Shown here in pieces: positions 1 to 11,652 of a stretch of 64,000 nucleotides of DNA. A program made the position numbers and the translations under genes. Every line of letters starts with the position of its first letter. Position 1 is the stretch's first letter. Location: positions 111,528 through 175,527 of the forward strand of contig CAJQUW010008747.1 in the NCBI GenBank assembly GCA_907163375.1, written 5' to 3'. The notes below the pieces were generated by a model. That model worked only from the letters and a program-made list of their open reading frames with translations, made no database searches and had not been told where the DNA came from. The DNA comes from Prostheceraeus crozeri (Eukaryota; Platyhelminthes; Polycladida; Euryleptidae).

Positions 1-460
1 AACTGAAAATTAAGAATTTTAAAAAAATTCCGCATTTTACTACTCATACTACTTTTAAAAAATTTTATCAGTAGTAAAGACACTATCAAACTCTATCATA
101 CAAATTTTGAAGTAAGAAAATAGCTTGCCTACTTCAAAAGATAGAGTCCTTTGAAACACCCGATATCGGGAGCTCAGAGCGACGACCGTCGCTTACCTCG
201 TCTTTCGATGAAGTGATCAGACTTACGTTGTCGGGGGTTTATATATGCTCGGAAGAAAACTAAAAAATGGCTCTATCTCCGAAAGTCTTGCAAACGATTC
301 GTCTTATCATTCTCTATCATATGACACCTAAACCATTCTCATATGACCACGGGAAGTCGGTCCGTCAGCACATGTCCATGTAACATACCACAAGTGAAAA
401 AATTCCTAAGTGTGAGAGCTCCAGTGTGGTGAAAATTTTGAAAAATTTAAAACTTCCGAA
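1..460. other. Unassigned AT-rich leader
   Basis: No convincing reading frame, RNA gene or terminal repeat is visible here. The sequence is moderately AT-rich, with a short GC-richer stretch around 160-240. It runs into the tandem-repeat block through an inverted-repeat junction near 460-580. Confidence 0.5.
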
Positions 461-580
461 TTTCGACCTGGGACCTTTACCAAAAACATTTTTCATCAAA
501 TTTCACAGACACCCCCTCCCCCCCCCGTTCACAGAAATTTGATGAAAAATGTTTTGGTGAGGGTCCCAGGTCGAAATGCC
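461..580. repeat. Inverted repeat around a C-run
   Basis: A left arm at about 463-505 is matched in reverse complement by about 535-580. The arms share the ggtcccaggtcgaaa and atgaaaaat words of the downstream repeat unit and flank a C-rich spacer (about 508-528). It reads as a head-to-head junction between one inverted and one direct repeat unit, so the array has an orientation switch at its left edge. Confidence 0.75.
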
Positions 581-2105
581 ACACTTTGGAAAATTTTCAA
601 AATTTTACCCATACAAAGACACTCTGACACTTAGGATTTTTTCAGGTGAGCTCCGACCTAAAATCTTAAATGGCGCCTCACATCTAAACGAAGACAGATA
701 TGAACAAGCCGATTCTTTCAGTGAATTTGTCTCACTCTTAGCTTTCAAACGAGCTATTGCACGACAAAATCCGTCCACTAGAAGCCAAGATCGAAGCTAG
801 CTCTCCCGAGGGGGGGGAGGTCAGAGAAATTTGATGAAAAATGTTTTGGTGACGGTCCCAGGTCGAAATTCCACACTTTGGAAAATTTTCAAAATTTTAC
901 CCATACAAAGCCACTCTGACACTTAGGATTTTTTCAGGTGAGCTCCGACCTAAAATCTTGTAACAGCTCTAACTTTTGAACGGCTGGTCCGATTGACTCG
1001 CAACAAAAAATGTCGTCAAGCAGTTTTTTCTCCTCTTTCAAACGAGTAGCTGTAAGACAAAATCCGTCCACTAGAACCAAAGTTAGAAGATTGCTGTCGG
1101 GGGGGGGGGGGTCCGTGAAATTTGATGAAACAAACTTTGGTGAGGGTCCCAGGTCGAAATGCCACACTTTGGAAAATTTTCAAAATTTTACCCATACAAA
1201 AACACTCTGACACTTAGGATTTTTTCAGGTGAGCTCCGACCTAAAATCTTAAATGGCGCCTCACATCTAAACGAAGACAGATATGAACAAGCCGATTCTT
1301 TCAGTGAATTTGTCTCACTCTTAGCTTTCAAACGAGCTATTGCACGACAAAATCCGTCCACTAGAAGCCAAGATCGAAGCTAGCTCTCCCGAGGGGGGGG
1401 AGGTCAGTGAAATTTGATGAAAAATGTTTTGGTGAAGGTCCCAGGTCGAAATGTCACACTTTGGAAAATTTTCAAAATTTTGTCCATACAAAGCCACTCT
1501 GACACTTGGGATTTTTTCAGGTGAGCTCCGACCTAAAATCTTGTAACAGCTCTAACTTTTGAACGGCTGGTCCGATTGACTCGCAACAAAAAATGTCGTC
1601 AAGCAGTTTTTTCTCCTCTTTCAAACGAGTAGCTGTAAGACAAAATCCGTCCACTAGAACCAAAGTTAGAACATTGCTGTCGGGGGGGGGGGGGTCCGTG
1701 AAATTTGATGAAACAAACTTTGGTGAGGGTCCCAGGTCGAAATGCCACACGTTGGAAAATTTTCAAAATTTTACCCATACAAAAACACTCTGACACTTAG
1801 GATTTTTTCAGGTGAGCTCCGACCTAAAATCTTGTAACAGCTCTAACTTTTGAACGGCTGGTCCGATTGACTCGCGGCAAAAATGGCGTCGAGCAGTTTT
1901 TTCTCCTCTTTAAAACGAGTAGCTGTAAGACAAAATCCGTCCACTAGAACCAAAGTTAGAAGATTGCTGTCGGGGGGGGGGGGTCCGTGAAATTTGATTA
2001 AAAAATGTTTTGGTGAAGGTCCCAGGTCGAAATGACACACTTTGGAAAATTTTCAAAATTTTACCCATACAAAGCCACTCTGACACTTAGGATTTTTTCA
2101 GGTGA
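555..2105 (+). repeat. Higher-order tandem repeat (~291-bp monomers, 583-bp dimers)
   Basis: The motif aggtcgaaatgccacac followed by gaaaattttcaaaatttt recurs at about 569, 861, 1152, 1441, 1733 and 2024, a spacing near 291 bp. Two monomer types alternate, giving a 583-bp higher-order period: long blocks at 576 and 1159, and at 934 and 1517, are nearly identical. Each monomer holds a G-run of 7-13 bases. One monomer type (including gaagacagatatgaacaag and the G-run) also occurs at about 52,195-52,350 in the right terminal repeat of the inner Maverick, and a diverged form is at 57,510-57,990. The array is therefore probably expanded Maverick terminal sequence. The short frames that can be translated through it are repeat by-products and not genes. 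Confidence 0.9.
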
Positions 2106-2385
2106 GCTACGACAGTCCACCTTCCCAACCTGGCCGGCACACCACGCCAAACTGGACAGCACATCACCGCGCGCTACGACGGCCGGCCAGAGGGGGGGAA
2201 GTCAGCGAACCTTTCGGACTCACTTGGCCGGCACACCACGACACTCTGTCGTTCCATCCAGAGGGGGGGACGTCAGCCTCAAAGCACCACGGCGGCCGAC
2301 CACGACACTCTGCCGTTCCAGAGGGGGGGGACGTCAGCGACGGCGGCCATCTTGCGCTATCCAGAAGTGGAGTTTTACTTACTAC
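2106..2385 (+). repeat. GC-rich diverged repeat flank
   Basis: This stretch continues the repeat block with a different, GC-rich filler holding three G-runs and repeated ccggc/cacacca words. It ends abruptly where PLE sequence begins at 2386. A reading frame runs open from about 2102 through this filler into the PLE GIY-YIG domain, ending at 2896 (264 codons). That frame looks like an accidental fusion. Confidence 0.6.
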
Positions 2386-2896
2386 TAAAAGATTCTGTAC
2401 TCCAAAAGAAAAAGATGAATCCCAATACCTCCATACTGTCAAAATTCCATTTTTTGGCATTCAATCGGTATATTTTAAAAAGAAACTACAATCGCTATTC
2501 CGTAGAGTAGATAAAGAATTTCCTATCCGTTGGGTTTTCACATGCAATAAACTAAAAAGTGGGTTCTCCAACAAAGATCATACTCCCAAAGTTCTTAGGT
2601 CTAATGTCATTTACCAATTCGCTTGTGAGGTGGACCCTCGCACTACCTACATAGGTAGAACTACAAGACACTTAAACTTAAGAATAAAAGAACATCGGGA
2701 AAAAATGTCCGCCATTTCTGACCATAGGTTAAATTGCCGTTGCAGCTGTAAAGTTGACAATTTCAAAATTCTATCTCAAGCTCCCAACACTTATGACCTA
2801 AATATTTTGGAAGACATGTACATAAAAAAACTCAACCCCACTTTGAATAAGCAAGTTAACCATGACGGTGCTTTTATCAAATGTAAATTAATTTGA
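2386..2896 (+). pseudogene. PLE copy 1: 3' part with GIY-YIG endonuclease
   Basis: This is the C-terminal part of the PLE protein only. It runs from the thumb/linker (RFCTPKEKDESQYLH) through the GIY-YIG endonuclease domain, visible as VIYQFACEVD followed by TYIGRTTRHLNLRIKEHREK, to a stop at 2894-2896. The reverse transcriptase is missing because the copy is truncated at 2386. The GIY-YIG domain is the endonuclease that nicks target DNA in this branch of Penelope-like elements. No frameshift is seen within the remnant. It is fused in frame to the upstream repeat sequence, which I read as chance. Confidence 0.85.
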
Positions 2897-3054
2897 GTCT
2901 AGTTAATGTGTGGACCTTATTTAATTGTTATCATGTACTTCAGCTTTTGAAATGATTTGTTGCTTATAACATGATTTAGATCTTTCCTATCATTGTTTTC
3001 ACCTCTTTTAGCTTAATGTTCTTACTCTCCAGGTGATGCCTTAATGTATTAACC

Positions 3055-3100
3055 TTGTCCTGATGACGGCCAGAAGGAATGGGCCGAAACGCGTTGACAA
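3055..3100 (+). ncRNA. Hammerhead-type ribozyme motif, PLE copy 1/2 junction
   Basis: Stem I is ttgtc (3055-3059) with gacaa (3096-3100), 5 bp. The core is CTGATGA (3060-3066) and GAAA (3086-3089). Stem II is ggcc/ggcc around a short loop. A minimal stem III, ACGCGT, is followed by T17, which predicts cleavage after 3095. One extra C sits between CTGATGA and stem II, so activity is uncertain. Hammerhead motifs with very short stem III are established for PLE pseudo-LTRs. Confidence 0.7.
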
Positions 3101-3249
3101 TACACTTGAAAGATTGCAACAAGAAGTTTTTGCTGTGATACATGTACTTTTGTTTTAAATCCCATTACGATCAAACCAGTATCTTTGTCAGCTGGTAACG
3201 TACAAGTGCACGAGTTGAACTCACAAGATCTGTTTTTACCTCTATCAGT

Positions 3250-5675
3250 ATGTTAGCAGCTGTAATTTGGTTACTCAGGATTACAAATATTGTGACCTTC
3301 TTTCATAAGTTAAAGACCAAATACAACATCGAACTCAATGCTAGTCGTAAATTCGAAAAGTTCAACCACAAAATCATAAAACTACAATGTGATATCACAT
3401 TCCTGTCCACATGCTCAAAATATGGCTTGATTCCCAAATTTTTAAGCCTCAAAGACAAGAATAACGTATTGAACCGTGACATTATTCATGATCGCCAATT
3501 ACGTAAGATTTCGAGGCTAATTTCACAACACAAATCTAAGGTCAAGCACCTCCGTAGTAAGTTGGCTAAGATTCGAGAAACTATTTTCTCTAAGTTGAAT
3601 TACTTGGACCAAATGATTTTCATAAAGTTGTTTACCAGAGAAAATCAAAACCTTTTAAAATCCGTTTCAGAAGCCCATCAAAAAAAGTTTCTCAAGTTAT
3701 ATGTAGAAAACAAGTTAAGTACCCCCAACGGTACGGTACACAATTTGAGCAGGGTGACCCTCACGCATGACCAAAATGAGATTTTTAAGACAGGGCTCAA
3801 GCACCCTAGCAGTCCTAACGGCAATGGAAGCGAACATCTGACTTGCGCGTTGGAAAAAGTGGTGGAGCGCCTGAAAAATAGAATCTCTAAGAGAGATTGC
3901 AATGAGGTGAAACTTGCGTTACAAAATTACAATAAGCGTATGTTTAACGTTACCAAGACGCCACAAGCCAAACATAGCCAAGATGTAGTGAAGTCCCTTA
4001 AACTAAATAAAGACATCAAAGTTGTCCCATTGGACAAAGGTAATGGTATAGCTATTCTAGATGCTGATGAATATGTAAACAAGCTCAATGCTATCATTGA
4101 AGATACTACCAAATTTACCGCTATCCCACACAACCAAAATGAATTGATGATCGATCACCCTGTTATAAAACAACAGAATAAACTAAAATACTTTTTGAAC
4201 AAATATGTGAAACCTTACGTGGACTCCCCAAGTGTTCACTAAAATTACTCCTAGTGGGTCTTGTAGTGGCAAACTTTACGGTTCTGCCAAGGTACATAAA
4301 AATAATGTACCTCTTAGACCTATTGTTGCCAGTTATGGTACGGCCGAATATAACCTTGCCAAGTACCTAAACCAGTACATTACTCCTATAATTCCAACGG
4401 AGTACTCAGTACAAAATAACGCTGATCTGCTGGACAAACTCGCTAGCTACAAATTCTCATCGGATTCGAAACTCATCACCTTTGATGTTGTTAGTCTTTT
4501 CACTAACGTCCCTCTCAAAGAAGTCATTGATCTAGCTTGTGATAAGGTGTATAGTTCCAATAACACAAAAACCACCGTACAGTAAGGACACCTTCAAAAA
4601 ATTACTTCAATTCGCCACTGATGGCATTTTCTCGTTCAACAACATTCTCTACCGTCAAAGTGATGGTTTGAGCATGGGTAGCCCCCTAGCCCCAACCCTC
4701 AGTAACTTATTTATGGGACACTTAGAACAGACTTTCCTACAAAATGATAAACTAAACCTAAAATTCTATGTCAGATATGTAGATGACATCTTGGCTATCT
4801 TTGAAGATGATGACCACTTATCCTTCTTCAACTATATTAACAAGTGGCATAGTAATATGAAATTCACCACAGAGGTAGGAGGTAAAGTGCTACCTTTTCT
4901 AGATATTGACCTAGACGTTTCATCCAACACGCTAACTACTAAGGTGTACAGAAAACCCACGTACACCGGTCTTACCTTGAATTTCAGAGCCATATGCCCC
5001 ATGCAATGGAAAATTTCTGTTTTAAGCACTCTGATCGACAGAGCCTACATCGTCTGCTCGTCATGGCAAACTTTCCATGATGAAATAGGGAAATTGACAA
5101 AAAAGTTTCAAAACAACGGATATCCGTTGTACTTTATACAAAAAGTGGTCAAACATTATCTGGACAAAAGATTCTGTACTCCAAAAGAAAAAGATGAATC
5201 CCAATACCTCCATACTGTCAAAATTCCATTTTTTGGCATTCAATCGGTATATTTTAAAAAGAAACTACAATCACTATTCCGTAGAGTAGATAAAGAATTT
5301 CCTATCCGTTGGGTTTTCACATGCAATAAACTAAAAAGTGGTTTCTCCAACAAAGATCATACTCCCAAAGTTCTTAGGTCTAATGTCATTTACCAATTCG
5401 CTTGTGAGGTGGACCCTCGCACTACCTACATAGGTAGAACTACAAGACACTTAAACTTAAGAATAAAAGAACATCGGGAAAAAAATGTCCGCCATTTCTG
5501 ACCATAGGTTAAATTGCCGTTGCAGCTGTAAAGTTGACAATTTCAAAATTCTATCTCAGCTCCCAACACTTATGACCTAAATATTTTGGAAGACATGTAC
5601 ATAAAAAAACTCAACCCCACTTTGAATAAGCAAGTTAACCATGACGGTGCTTTTATCAAATGTAAATTAATTTGA
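3250..5675 (+). pseudogene. PLE copy 2: reverse transcriptase + GIY-YIG protein, frameshifted
   Basis: The reading frame is nearly full length but broken. An N-terminal part (3250-4242) ends in the DKG motif (VVPLDKGNGIAILDADEY) conserved in Penelope RTs. The frame shifts near 4225, then near 4555, and again near 5480 where an extra A lies in an A-run before atgtcc. The RT palm is recognisable: GSAKVHKNNVPLRPIVA, GSPLAPTLSNLFMGHLE and the catalytic YVRYVDDILAIFED. It is followed by the GIY-YIG domain (TYIGRTTRHLNLRIKEH). Each break is a 1-2-nt indel relative to copy 3, so copy 2 is inactive unless these are sequencing errors. Confidence 0.9.
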
Positions 5676-5833
5676 GTCTAGTTAATGTGTGGACCTTATT
5701 TAATTGTTATCATGTACTTCAGCTTTTGAAATGATTTGTTGCTTATAACATGATTTAGATCTTTCCTATCATTGTTTTCACCTCTTTTAGCTTAATGTTC
5801 TTACTCTCCAGGTGATGCCTTAATGTATTAACC

Positions 5834-5878
5834 TTGTCCTGATGACGGCCAGAAGGAATGGCCGAAACGCGTTGACAA
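5834..5878 (+). ncRNA. Hammerhead-type ribozyme motif, PLE copy 2/3 junction
   Basis: This is a second copy of the motif at 3055-3100, one G shorter in the stem II loop side. It has ttgtc/gacaa stem I, CTGATGA at 5839-5845, ggcc/ggcc stem II, GAAA at about 5864, and ACGCGT plus T before the predicted cleavage point. The same extra C lies before stem II, so that feature belongs to the family and is not a random mutation. Copy 3 is truncated before this site. Confidence 0.68.
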
Positions 5879-6029
5879 TACACTTGAAAGATTGCAACAA
5901 GAAGTTTTTGCTGTGATACATGGTACTTTTGTTTTAAATCCCATTACGATCAAACCAGTATCTTTGTCAGCTGGTAACGTACAAGTGCCACGAGTTGAAC
6001 TCACAAGATCTGTTTTTACCTCTATCAGT

Positions 6030-9000
6030 ATGTTAGCAGCTGTAATTTGGTTACTCAGGATTACAAATATTGTGACCTTCTTTCATAAGTTAAAGACCAA
6101 ATACAACATCGAACTCAATGCTAGTCGTAAATTCGAAAAAGTTCAACCACAAAATCATAAAACTACAATGTGATATCACATTCCTGTCCACATGCTCAAA
6201 ATATGGCTTGATTCCAAATTTTTAAGCCTCAAAGACAAGAATAACGTATTGAACCGTGACATTATTCATGATCGCCAATTACGTAAGATTTCGAGGCTAA
6301 TTTCACAACACAAATCTAAGGTCAAGCACCTCCGTAGTAAGTTGGCTAAGATTCGAGAAACTATTTTCTCTAAGTTGAATTACTTGGACCAAATGATTTT
6401 CATAAAGTTGTTTACCAGAGAAAATCAAAACCTTTTAAAATCCGTTTCAGAAGCCCATCAAAAAAAGTTTCTCAAGTTATATGTAGAAAACAAGTTAAGT
6501 ACCCCCAACGGTACGGTACACAATTTGAGCAGGGTGACCCTCACGCATGACCAAAATGAGATTTTTAAGACAGGGCTCAAGCACCCTAGCAGTCCTAACG
6601 GCAATGGAAGCGAACATCTGACTTGCGCGTTGGAAAAAGTGGTGGAGCGCCTGAAAAATAGAATCTCTAAGAGAGATTGCAATGAGGTGAAACTTGCGTT
6701 ACAAAATTACAATAAGCGTATGTTTAACGTTACCAAGACGCCACAAGCCAAACATAGCCAAGATGTAGTGAAGTCCCTTAAACTAAATAAAGACATCAAA
6801 GTTGTCCCATTGGACAAAGCCCCCCCCCCCCCCCCCCAGCCCTCCCCCCAGACCCCCATACCCCCACACCCCCCCCCAACCCCCCACCCAGTAAGCCCAA
6901 CACCCCCCCCAACCCACCCCTCCCCCCCCGCCCCCTCCAACCTCCACCAAAGCCCACAGCCAACCCGACCCCCCCAACAACCGCCAGAGCCCGCCCCACC
7001 CCATACCCGCCCACCAAGCACAAACCAACAGAAGCAAAAGCCCCACCCCCCCAACCCAGTCCCCCCCCAACCATGCCCATCACCCCATACCCCCCCCCAA
7101 AGCCCGCCCCCCCCCCCCACACCATACCCTCCCATATGCCCCAAACCCCCTCACCAAACCCGCCCCAACCTCCCCACCAGACCCCCCATCCCCACAACCC
7201 AAGGTAACTCCCACCCCCGCCCCCAACCCTCTCAACACCCCCCCTCCCGCCCCCCCCCCCACCACCCCGCAACCCCCCCCCAGTCCCCCCACCAAAGCAC
7301 CCCCAAACCCAATCCCCAATAAACTACCCCCAAAAGGTTACAAAAGGTACTCCCCCCACACCCGTGCCACCCCCCAAAGCCCCTCCAACCCCCCCCCCCT
7401 CCCCCCCCCCCCCCCACCACATCCCGCCCCCCCCCCACCCCACAACAATCATTAACACCACCCCCCGCAACACTCACCCCACCCCCCCAGCTCACTCCAA
7501 AGCCCAAAACCCACCGCCCCAGCCCCCCCCCGCTCCCCAAAGGTAATCCCCCCCAAAGCCCCCCCCCCATATACCCCCTCCCCCCCCCCCCCCCCCCCCC
7601 ATCCGCCCCCCACCCCCAACCCCCCCCCCCCCCCCGCCCCCCCCCCCCCAGAGCACCCCCAGACAAACCCACCAACCCGCCTCCATAGCCTCCCCCCAAA
7701 CAACCCCCCCCCCTCCCCCATTATCCCCCCATAAGCCCAAAGGTAATGGTATAGCTATTCTAGATGCTGATGAATATGTAAACAAGCTCAATGCTATCAT
7801 TGAAGATACTACCAAATTTACCGCTATCCCACACAACCAAAATGAATTGATGATCGATCACCCTGTTATAAACAACAGAATAAACTAAAATACTTTTTGA
7901 ACAAATATGTGAAACCTTACGTGGACTCCCAAATGTTCACTAAAATTACTCCTAGTGGGTCTTGTAGTGGCAAACTTTACGGTTCTGCCAAGGTACATAA
8001 AAATAATGTACCTCTTAGACCTATTGTTGCCAGTTATGGTACGGCCGAATATAACCTTGCCAAGTACCTAAACCAGTACATTACTCCTATAATTCCTACG
8101 GAGTACTCAGTACAAAATAACGCTGATCTGCTGGACAAACTCGCTAGCTACAAATTCTCATCGGATTCGAAACTCATCACCTTTGATGTTAGTCTTTTCA
8201 CTAACGTCCCTCTCAAAGAAGTCATTGATCTAGCTTGTGATAAGGTGTGTAGTTCCAATAACACAAAACCACCGTACAGTAAGGACACCTTCAAAAAATT
8301 ACTTCAATTCGCCACTGATGGCATTTTCTCGTTCAACAACATTCTCTACCGTCAAAGTGATGGTTTGAGCATGGGTAGCCCCCTAGCCCCAACCCTCAGT
8401 AACTTATTTATGGGACACTTAGAACAGACTTTCCTACAAAATGATAAACTAAACCTAAAATTCTATGTCAGATATGTAGATGACATCTTGGCTATCTTTG
8501 AAGATGATGACCACTTATCCTTCTTCAACTATATTAACAAGTGGCATAGTAATATGAAATTCACCACAGAGGTAGGAGGTAAAGTGCTACCTTTTCTAGA
8601 TATTGACCTAGACGTTTCATCCAACACGCTAACTACTAAGGTGTACAGAAAACCCACGTACACCGGTCTTACCTTGAATTTCAGAGCCATATGCCCAATG
8701 CAATGGAAAATTTCTGTTTTAAGCACTCTGATCAACAGAGCCTACATCGTCTGCTCGTCATGGCAAACTTTCCATGATGAAATAGGGAAATTGACAAAAA
8801 AGTTTCAAAACAACGGATATCCGTTGTACTTTATACAAAAAGTGGTCAAACATTATCTGGACAAAAGATTCTGTACTCCAAAAGAAAAAGATGAATCCCA
8901 ATACCTCCATACTGTCAAAATTCCATTTTTTGGCATTCAATCGGTATATTTTAAAAAGAAACTACAATCACTATTCCGTAGAGTAGATAAAGAATTTCCT

Positions 9001-9372
9001 ATCCGTTGGGTTTTCACATGCAATAAACTAAAAAGTGGGTTCTCCAACAAAGATCATACTCCCAAAGTTCTTAGGTCTAATGTCATTTACCAATTCGCTT
9101 GTGAGGTGGACCCTCGCACTACCTACATAGGTAGAACTACAAGACACTTAAACTTAAGAATAAAAGAACATCGGGAAAAAATGTCCGCCATTTCTGACCA
9201 TAGGTTAAATTGCAGTTGCAGCTGTAAAGTTGACAATTTCAAAATTCTATCTCAAGCTCCCAACACTTATGACCTAAATATTTTGGAAGACATGTACATA
9301 AAAAAACTCAACCCCACTTTGAATAAGCAAGTTAACCATGACGGTGCTTTTATCAAATGTAAATTAATTTGA
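6030..9372 (+). pseudogene. PLE copy 3: RT + GIY-YIG protein, interrupted by a C-rich tract
   Basis: The N-terminal segment starts at 6030. It has small indels near 6140 and 6215, then runs to the DKG motif, where it is cut at 6819. The C-rich tract follows to about 7738, after which the RT frame resumes, with one more indel near 7871. From 7897 to 9372 the frame is open for 491 codons. It contains all RT palm motifs (SPLAPTLSNLF, YVRYVDDIL) and the GIY-YIG domain, so this is the best-preserved catalytic part in the array. The protein would reverse-transcribe the element RNA at a nicked chromosomal site. Confidence 0.9.
6820..7738. repeat. C-rich low-complexity tract inside PLE copy 3
   Basis: About 920 bp are almost only C with scattered A and T and very few G. 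It sits exactly between ttggacaaag and gtaatgg, which are adjacent in copy 2. The short word aaag is present at both ends. Fragments of the right flank (aaaggtaa, aaaggtac) reappear inside the tract near 7200, 7335, 7540 and 7739. All frames through it translate to Pro- or Gly-rich noise. It may be an unstable homopolymer expansion or, quite plausibly, a poly-G sequencing or gap-filling artefact. Confidence 0.85.
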
Positions 9373-9463
9373 GTCTAGTTAATGTGTGGACCTTATTTAA
9401 TTGTTATCATGTACTTCAGCTTTTGAAATGATTTGTTGCTTATAACATGATTTAGATCTTTCC

Positions 9464-11652
9464 AATAACTTAACTGAACAAGAACTTAACAAACTTCAAC
9501 GTTGTGTGAAAATCTTTATTAGGAAACAAGATGAATGTCCAATACACCATTTTTTAAAACTCTTAGAGAATTTAATTATTCGAAAGTAATTTTAATAGCT
9601 TACAATTCATCAGGCTTTGATTCCTATTTTCCGATAAAATTTAATTTTAAATTAACTAAAGCACCATTTAAAACTTCAAGAGGAATATTAACTGCTTCAT
9701 TACAAAATCCTTATACAACTACAAGTGTTAGTAAATATATTCAAAGATCCTTTCGATTTAAGAAAAATATTGAAAAATCATCACCACGAGCTACACTAGC
9801 ACTACAAACTATTGTAATGAAATGTAGCTATCATTACGTGAAAACAAGTCTTTCCAAATGGTTGAGAATTTTAAAATTCTTACCAATGTGTGTAAAATGA
9901 AATATAAAATTGGAGAAATATCACATGATAATTATAAAGAAAAAGAAAATGAATGGAAACCATATTTATCTAATGATGTTCTTTCCTTAGCATTTTGTAT
10001 CTTCAAATATAATAATGTTATGCAAGATTTAGTTGGAGAAGATATAACTACTAATTTAACATCTTCTGCTTTGACCTTCAATGGTTGGATGAAGACTGTA
10101 CGAAATAATAATAATACAGAAAATAAAATACATTCTCATACTGATTTATGGGCTAGAAACTATATTAGAAAATCTGTTAAAGGTGGAAGAGTTTCAGCAA
10201 ATATAAGACATTACATATCTCCATTTTGTAACATCGTGTTACCAATACTAAAACAGTATTTACCTGGTAATAATTTAATAGAGTTAACGAAAGAGTATAA
10301 TCAGTTAAAAGTCAAGAATGATCTTTGTAAAGAAATTGAACACAAACTCCTCGAACAACATAATGAATTTTTAATGGCTTTTGATGCAATATCTTTATAT
10401 CCATCAGCTATGTATGATGAAAATTCATAATACCCTAAAGCTGAATCAGCTAGAAAATTTAGACAAGATGAAGAAGAACAAACAATATTATATGAATTTA
10501 ATACTCAAACATTTAGACCTAAAACTGGAATATTCTCAGTTGTGTTTCAATATCTGACTGATATGTTTTTCCAACCAGTTCCTACAAAAGATAAAATTAA
10601 AAATCAAAATAATAATTCTCATGAAAAAGTAATCAGGTTTAGGAATGGAATATGTTATGATGTATTAACTTCTGTAGACATACAAGAAATTTTTAGATGT
10701 GGTGGAAAAATCTTATCTATTACAGATGGTATAATCTATGAAGAAAACTATCAAGTTTCACCATTTCGAAAATATATTGAAAGAAATTTTAATTTGAGAA
10801 AAAAAAACAGAAGGAAACACTGTAGGCGATGAGTTAATTAAATTATTAATGAATTCGCTATATGACAAAACTGTACAAAAAGATATAACCACTAAATATC
10901 ATTTATGGAATGAAAGTACATTGAAGAAAAAATTTACTCAAGAAGTAAAATATTTTGAAAAAGTAAATGATGAACAATTCTTAGCGAAAGTAGAAATGGA
11001 AAATGATGAATTTCTTAAAGCCAATATTCAAAATGAATCTGCATTATTCATGCCATCACATTTAGGTTCTTTTATTCTTTCTCACTCTAGACGAATCATG
11101 AACAACTTTATTTTAGAAATTAATGGTTTCAAAGAAAAATACCTATATTACACAGATACCGTTAGCATATACATTTCTAATGAACTCTTCAATAAATTAG
11201 ATGCTGCTGGATATGTTGGGGGAGAATTGTGTCACGGAAAAAATGATTATGGAAATGGTGGAATTATTTTTGCAATGTTTATTGCAACTAAAATAAAATA
11301 TTGTATTACTGTAGACGAACAATGAAGACTTAGTGAAAAGAAAACATTTAGAGGATATTCACAAGATAAAGTAAAAGTAGAAGATTTTCTAAAATTATAT
11401 TCTGGTAAAACATTAACGACTGCAGTCAATAGACCATGGAAAAAATCTTTAGAAACTGGCATTAGTATTCCTGATAAAAATAATAATACTGAAGTAAAAA
11501 GATTTTCTGGTCAAATAAATATTCTTAAACGTCAAGCACCTGATGAATATGGTATTATGTTACCTTATGACGGAGAAGATATACAAGGCGAAATATTTCC
11601 AAAAATCGTCAGTGAGAGTAATTTAAGTGATGATGATGACACGTGGGAATAA
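9464..11652 (+). pseudogene. Family B DNA polymerase (protein-primed type), inactivated
   Basis: Frames joined by several shifts read as a PolB of the Maverick/linear-plasmid type. The exonuclease motif AYNSSGFDSYFPIKF is near 9597-9641. Palm motif A is AISLYPSAMYDEN near 10385-10425, followed by an in-frame TAA at about 10428. Motif B reads NSLYDKT near 10852, with the usual Gly changed to Asp. Motif C reads YTDTVSIYI near 11153-11180, with the second catalytic Asp of DTDS replaced by Val. An in-frame TGA lies at about 11323, and the frame then runs to TAA at 11652 with an acidic tail. The loss of a catalytic Asp makes it dead even if the stops were recoded. It would have replicated the element. 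Confidence 0.85.

Larger units (their letters stand above)
2386..9463 (+). mobile_element. Penelope-like element array, ~2.6 head-to-tail copies
   Basis: Three copies of one element lie head to tail. The same landmark (a ttttttggcattcaatcgg word) is at about 2448, 5227 and 8921. The spacing is 2779 bp, and 3694 bp for the last pair because copy 3 contains an extra ~920-bp C-rich tract. Copy 1 is 5'-truncated at 2386. Copy 3 ends at 9463, inside its 3' region, where AT-rich Maverick sequence begins. The conserved inter-copy segment holds a hammerhead-type motif, as known for PLE pseudo-LTRs. Tandem copies with pseudo-LTRs are typical of Penelope-like elements. The copies are very similar in sequence, so the array is fairly young or was homogenised. 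Confidence 0.9.

Noticed and set aside
576..2040. Several 60-77-codon frames on both strands repeated every 583 bp
   Set aside because: They are by-products of the tandem repeat: the same frames recur with the period, appear on both strands, and have no domain or start context.
461..2100. Tandem array considered as a CRISPR array
   Set aside because: Units of ~291 bp without unique spacers, in a eukaryotic context, with no cas genes.
6707..7836. Long Gly- or Pro-rich frames on both strands
   Set aside because: They are translations of the C-rich tract; composition alone explains them.
9464..11652. Interpreting the AT-rich PolB as an active gene under a variant genetic code
   Set aside because: A catalytic Asp of motif C is replaced, TAA stops and frameshifts are also present, so it is dead regardless of code. 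The TGA pattern is kept only as a question.
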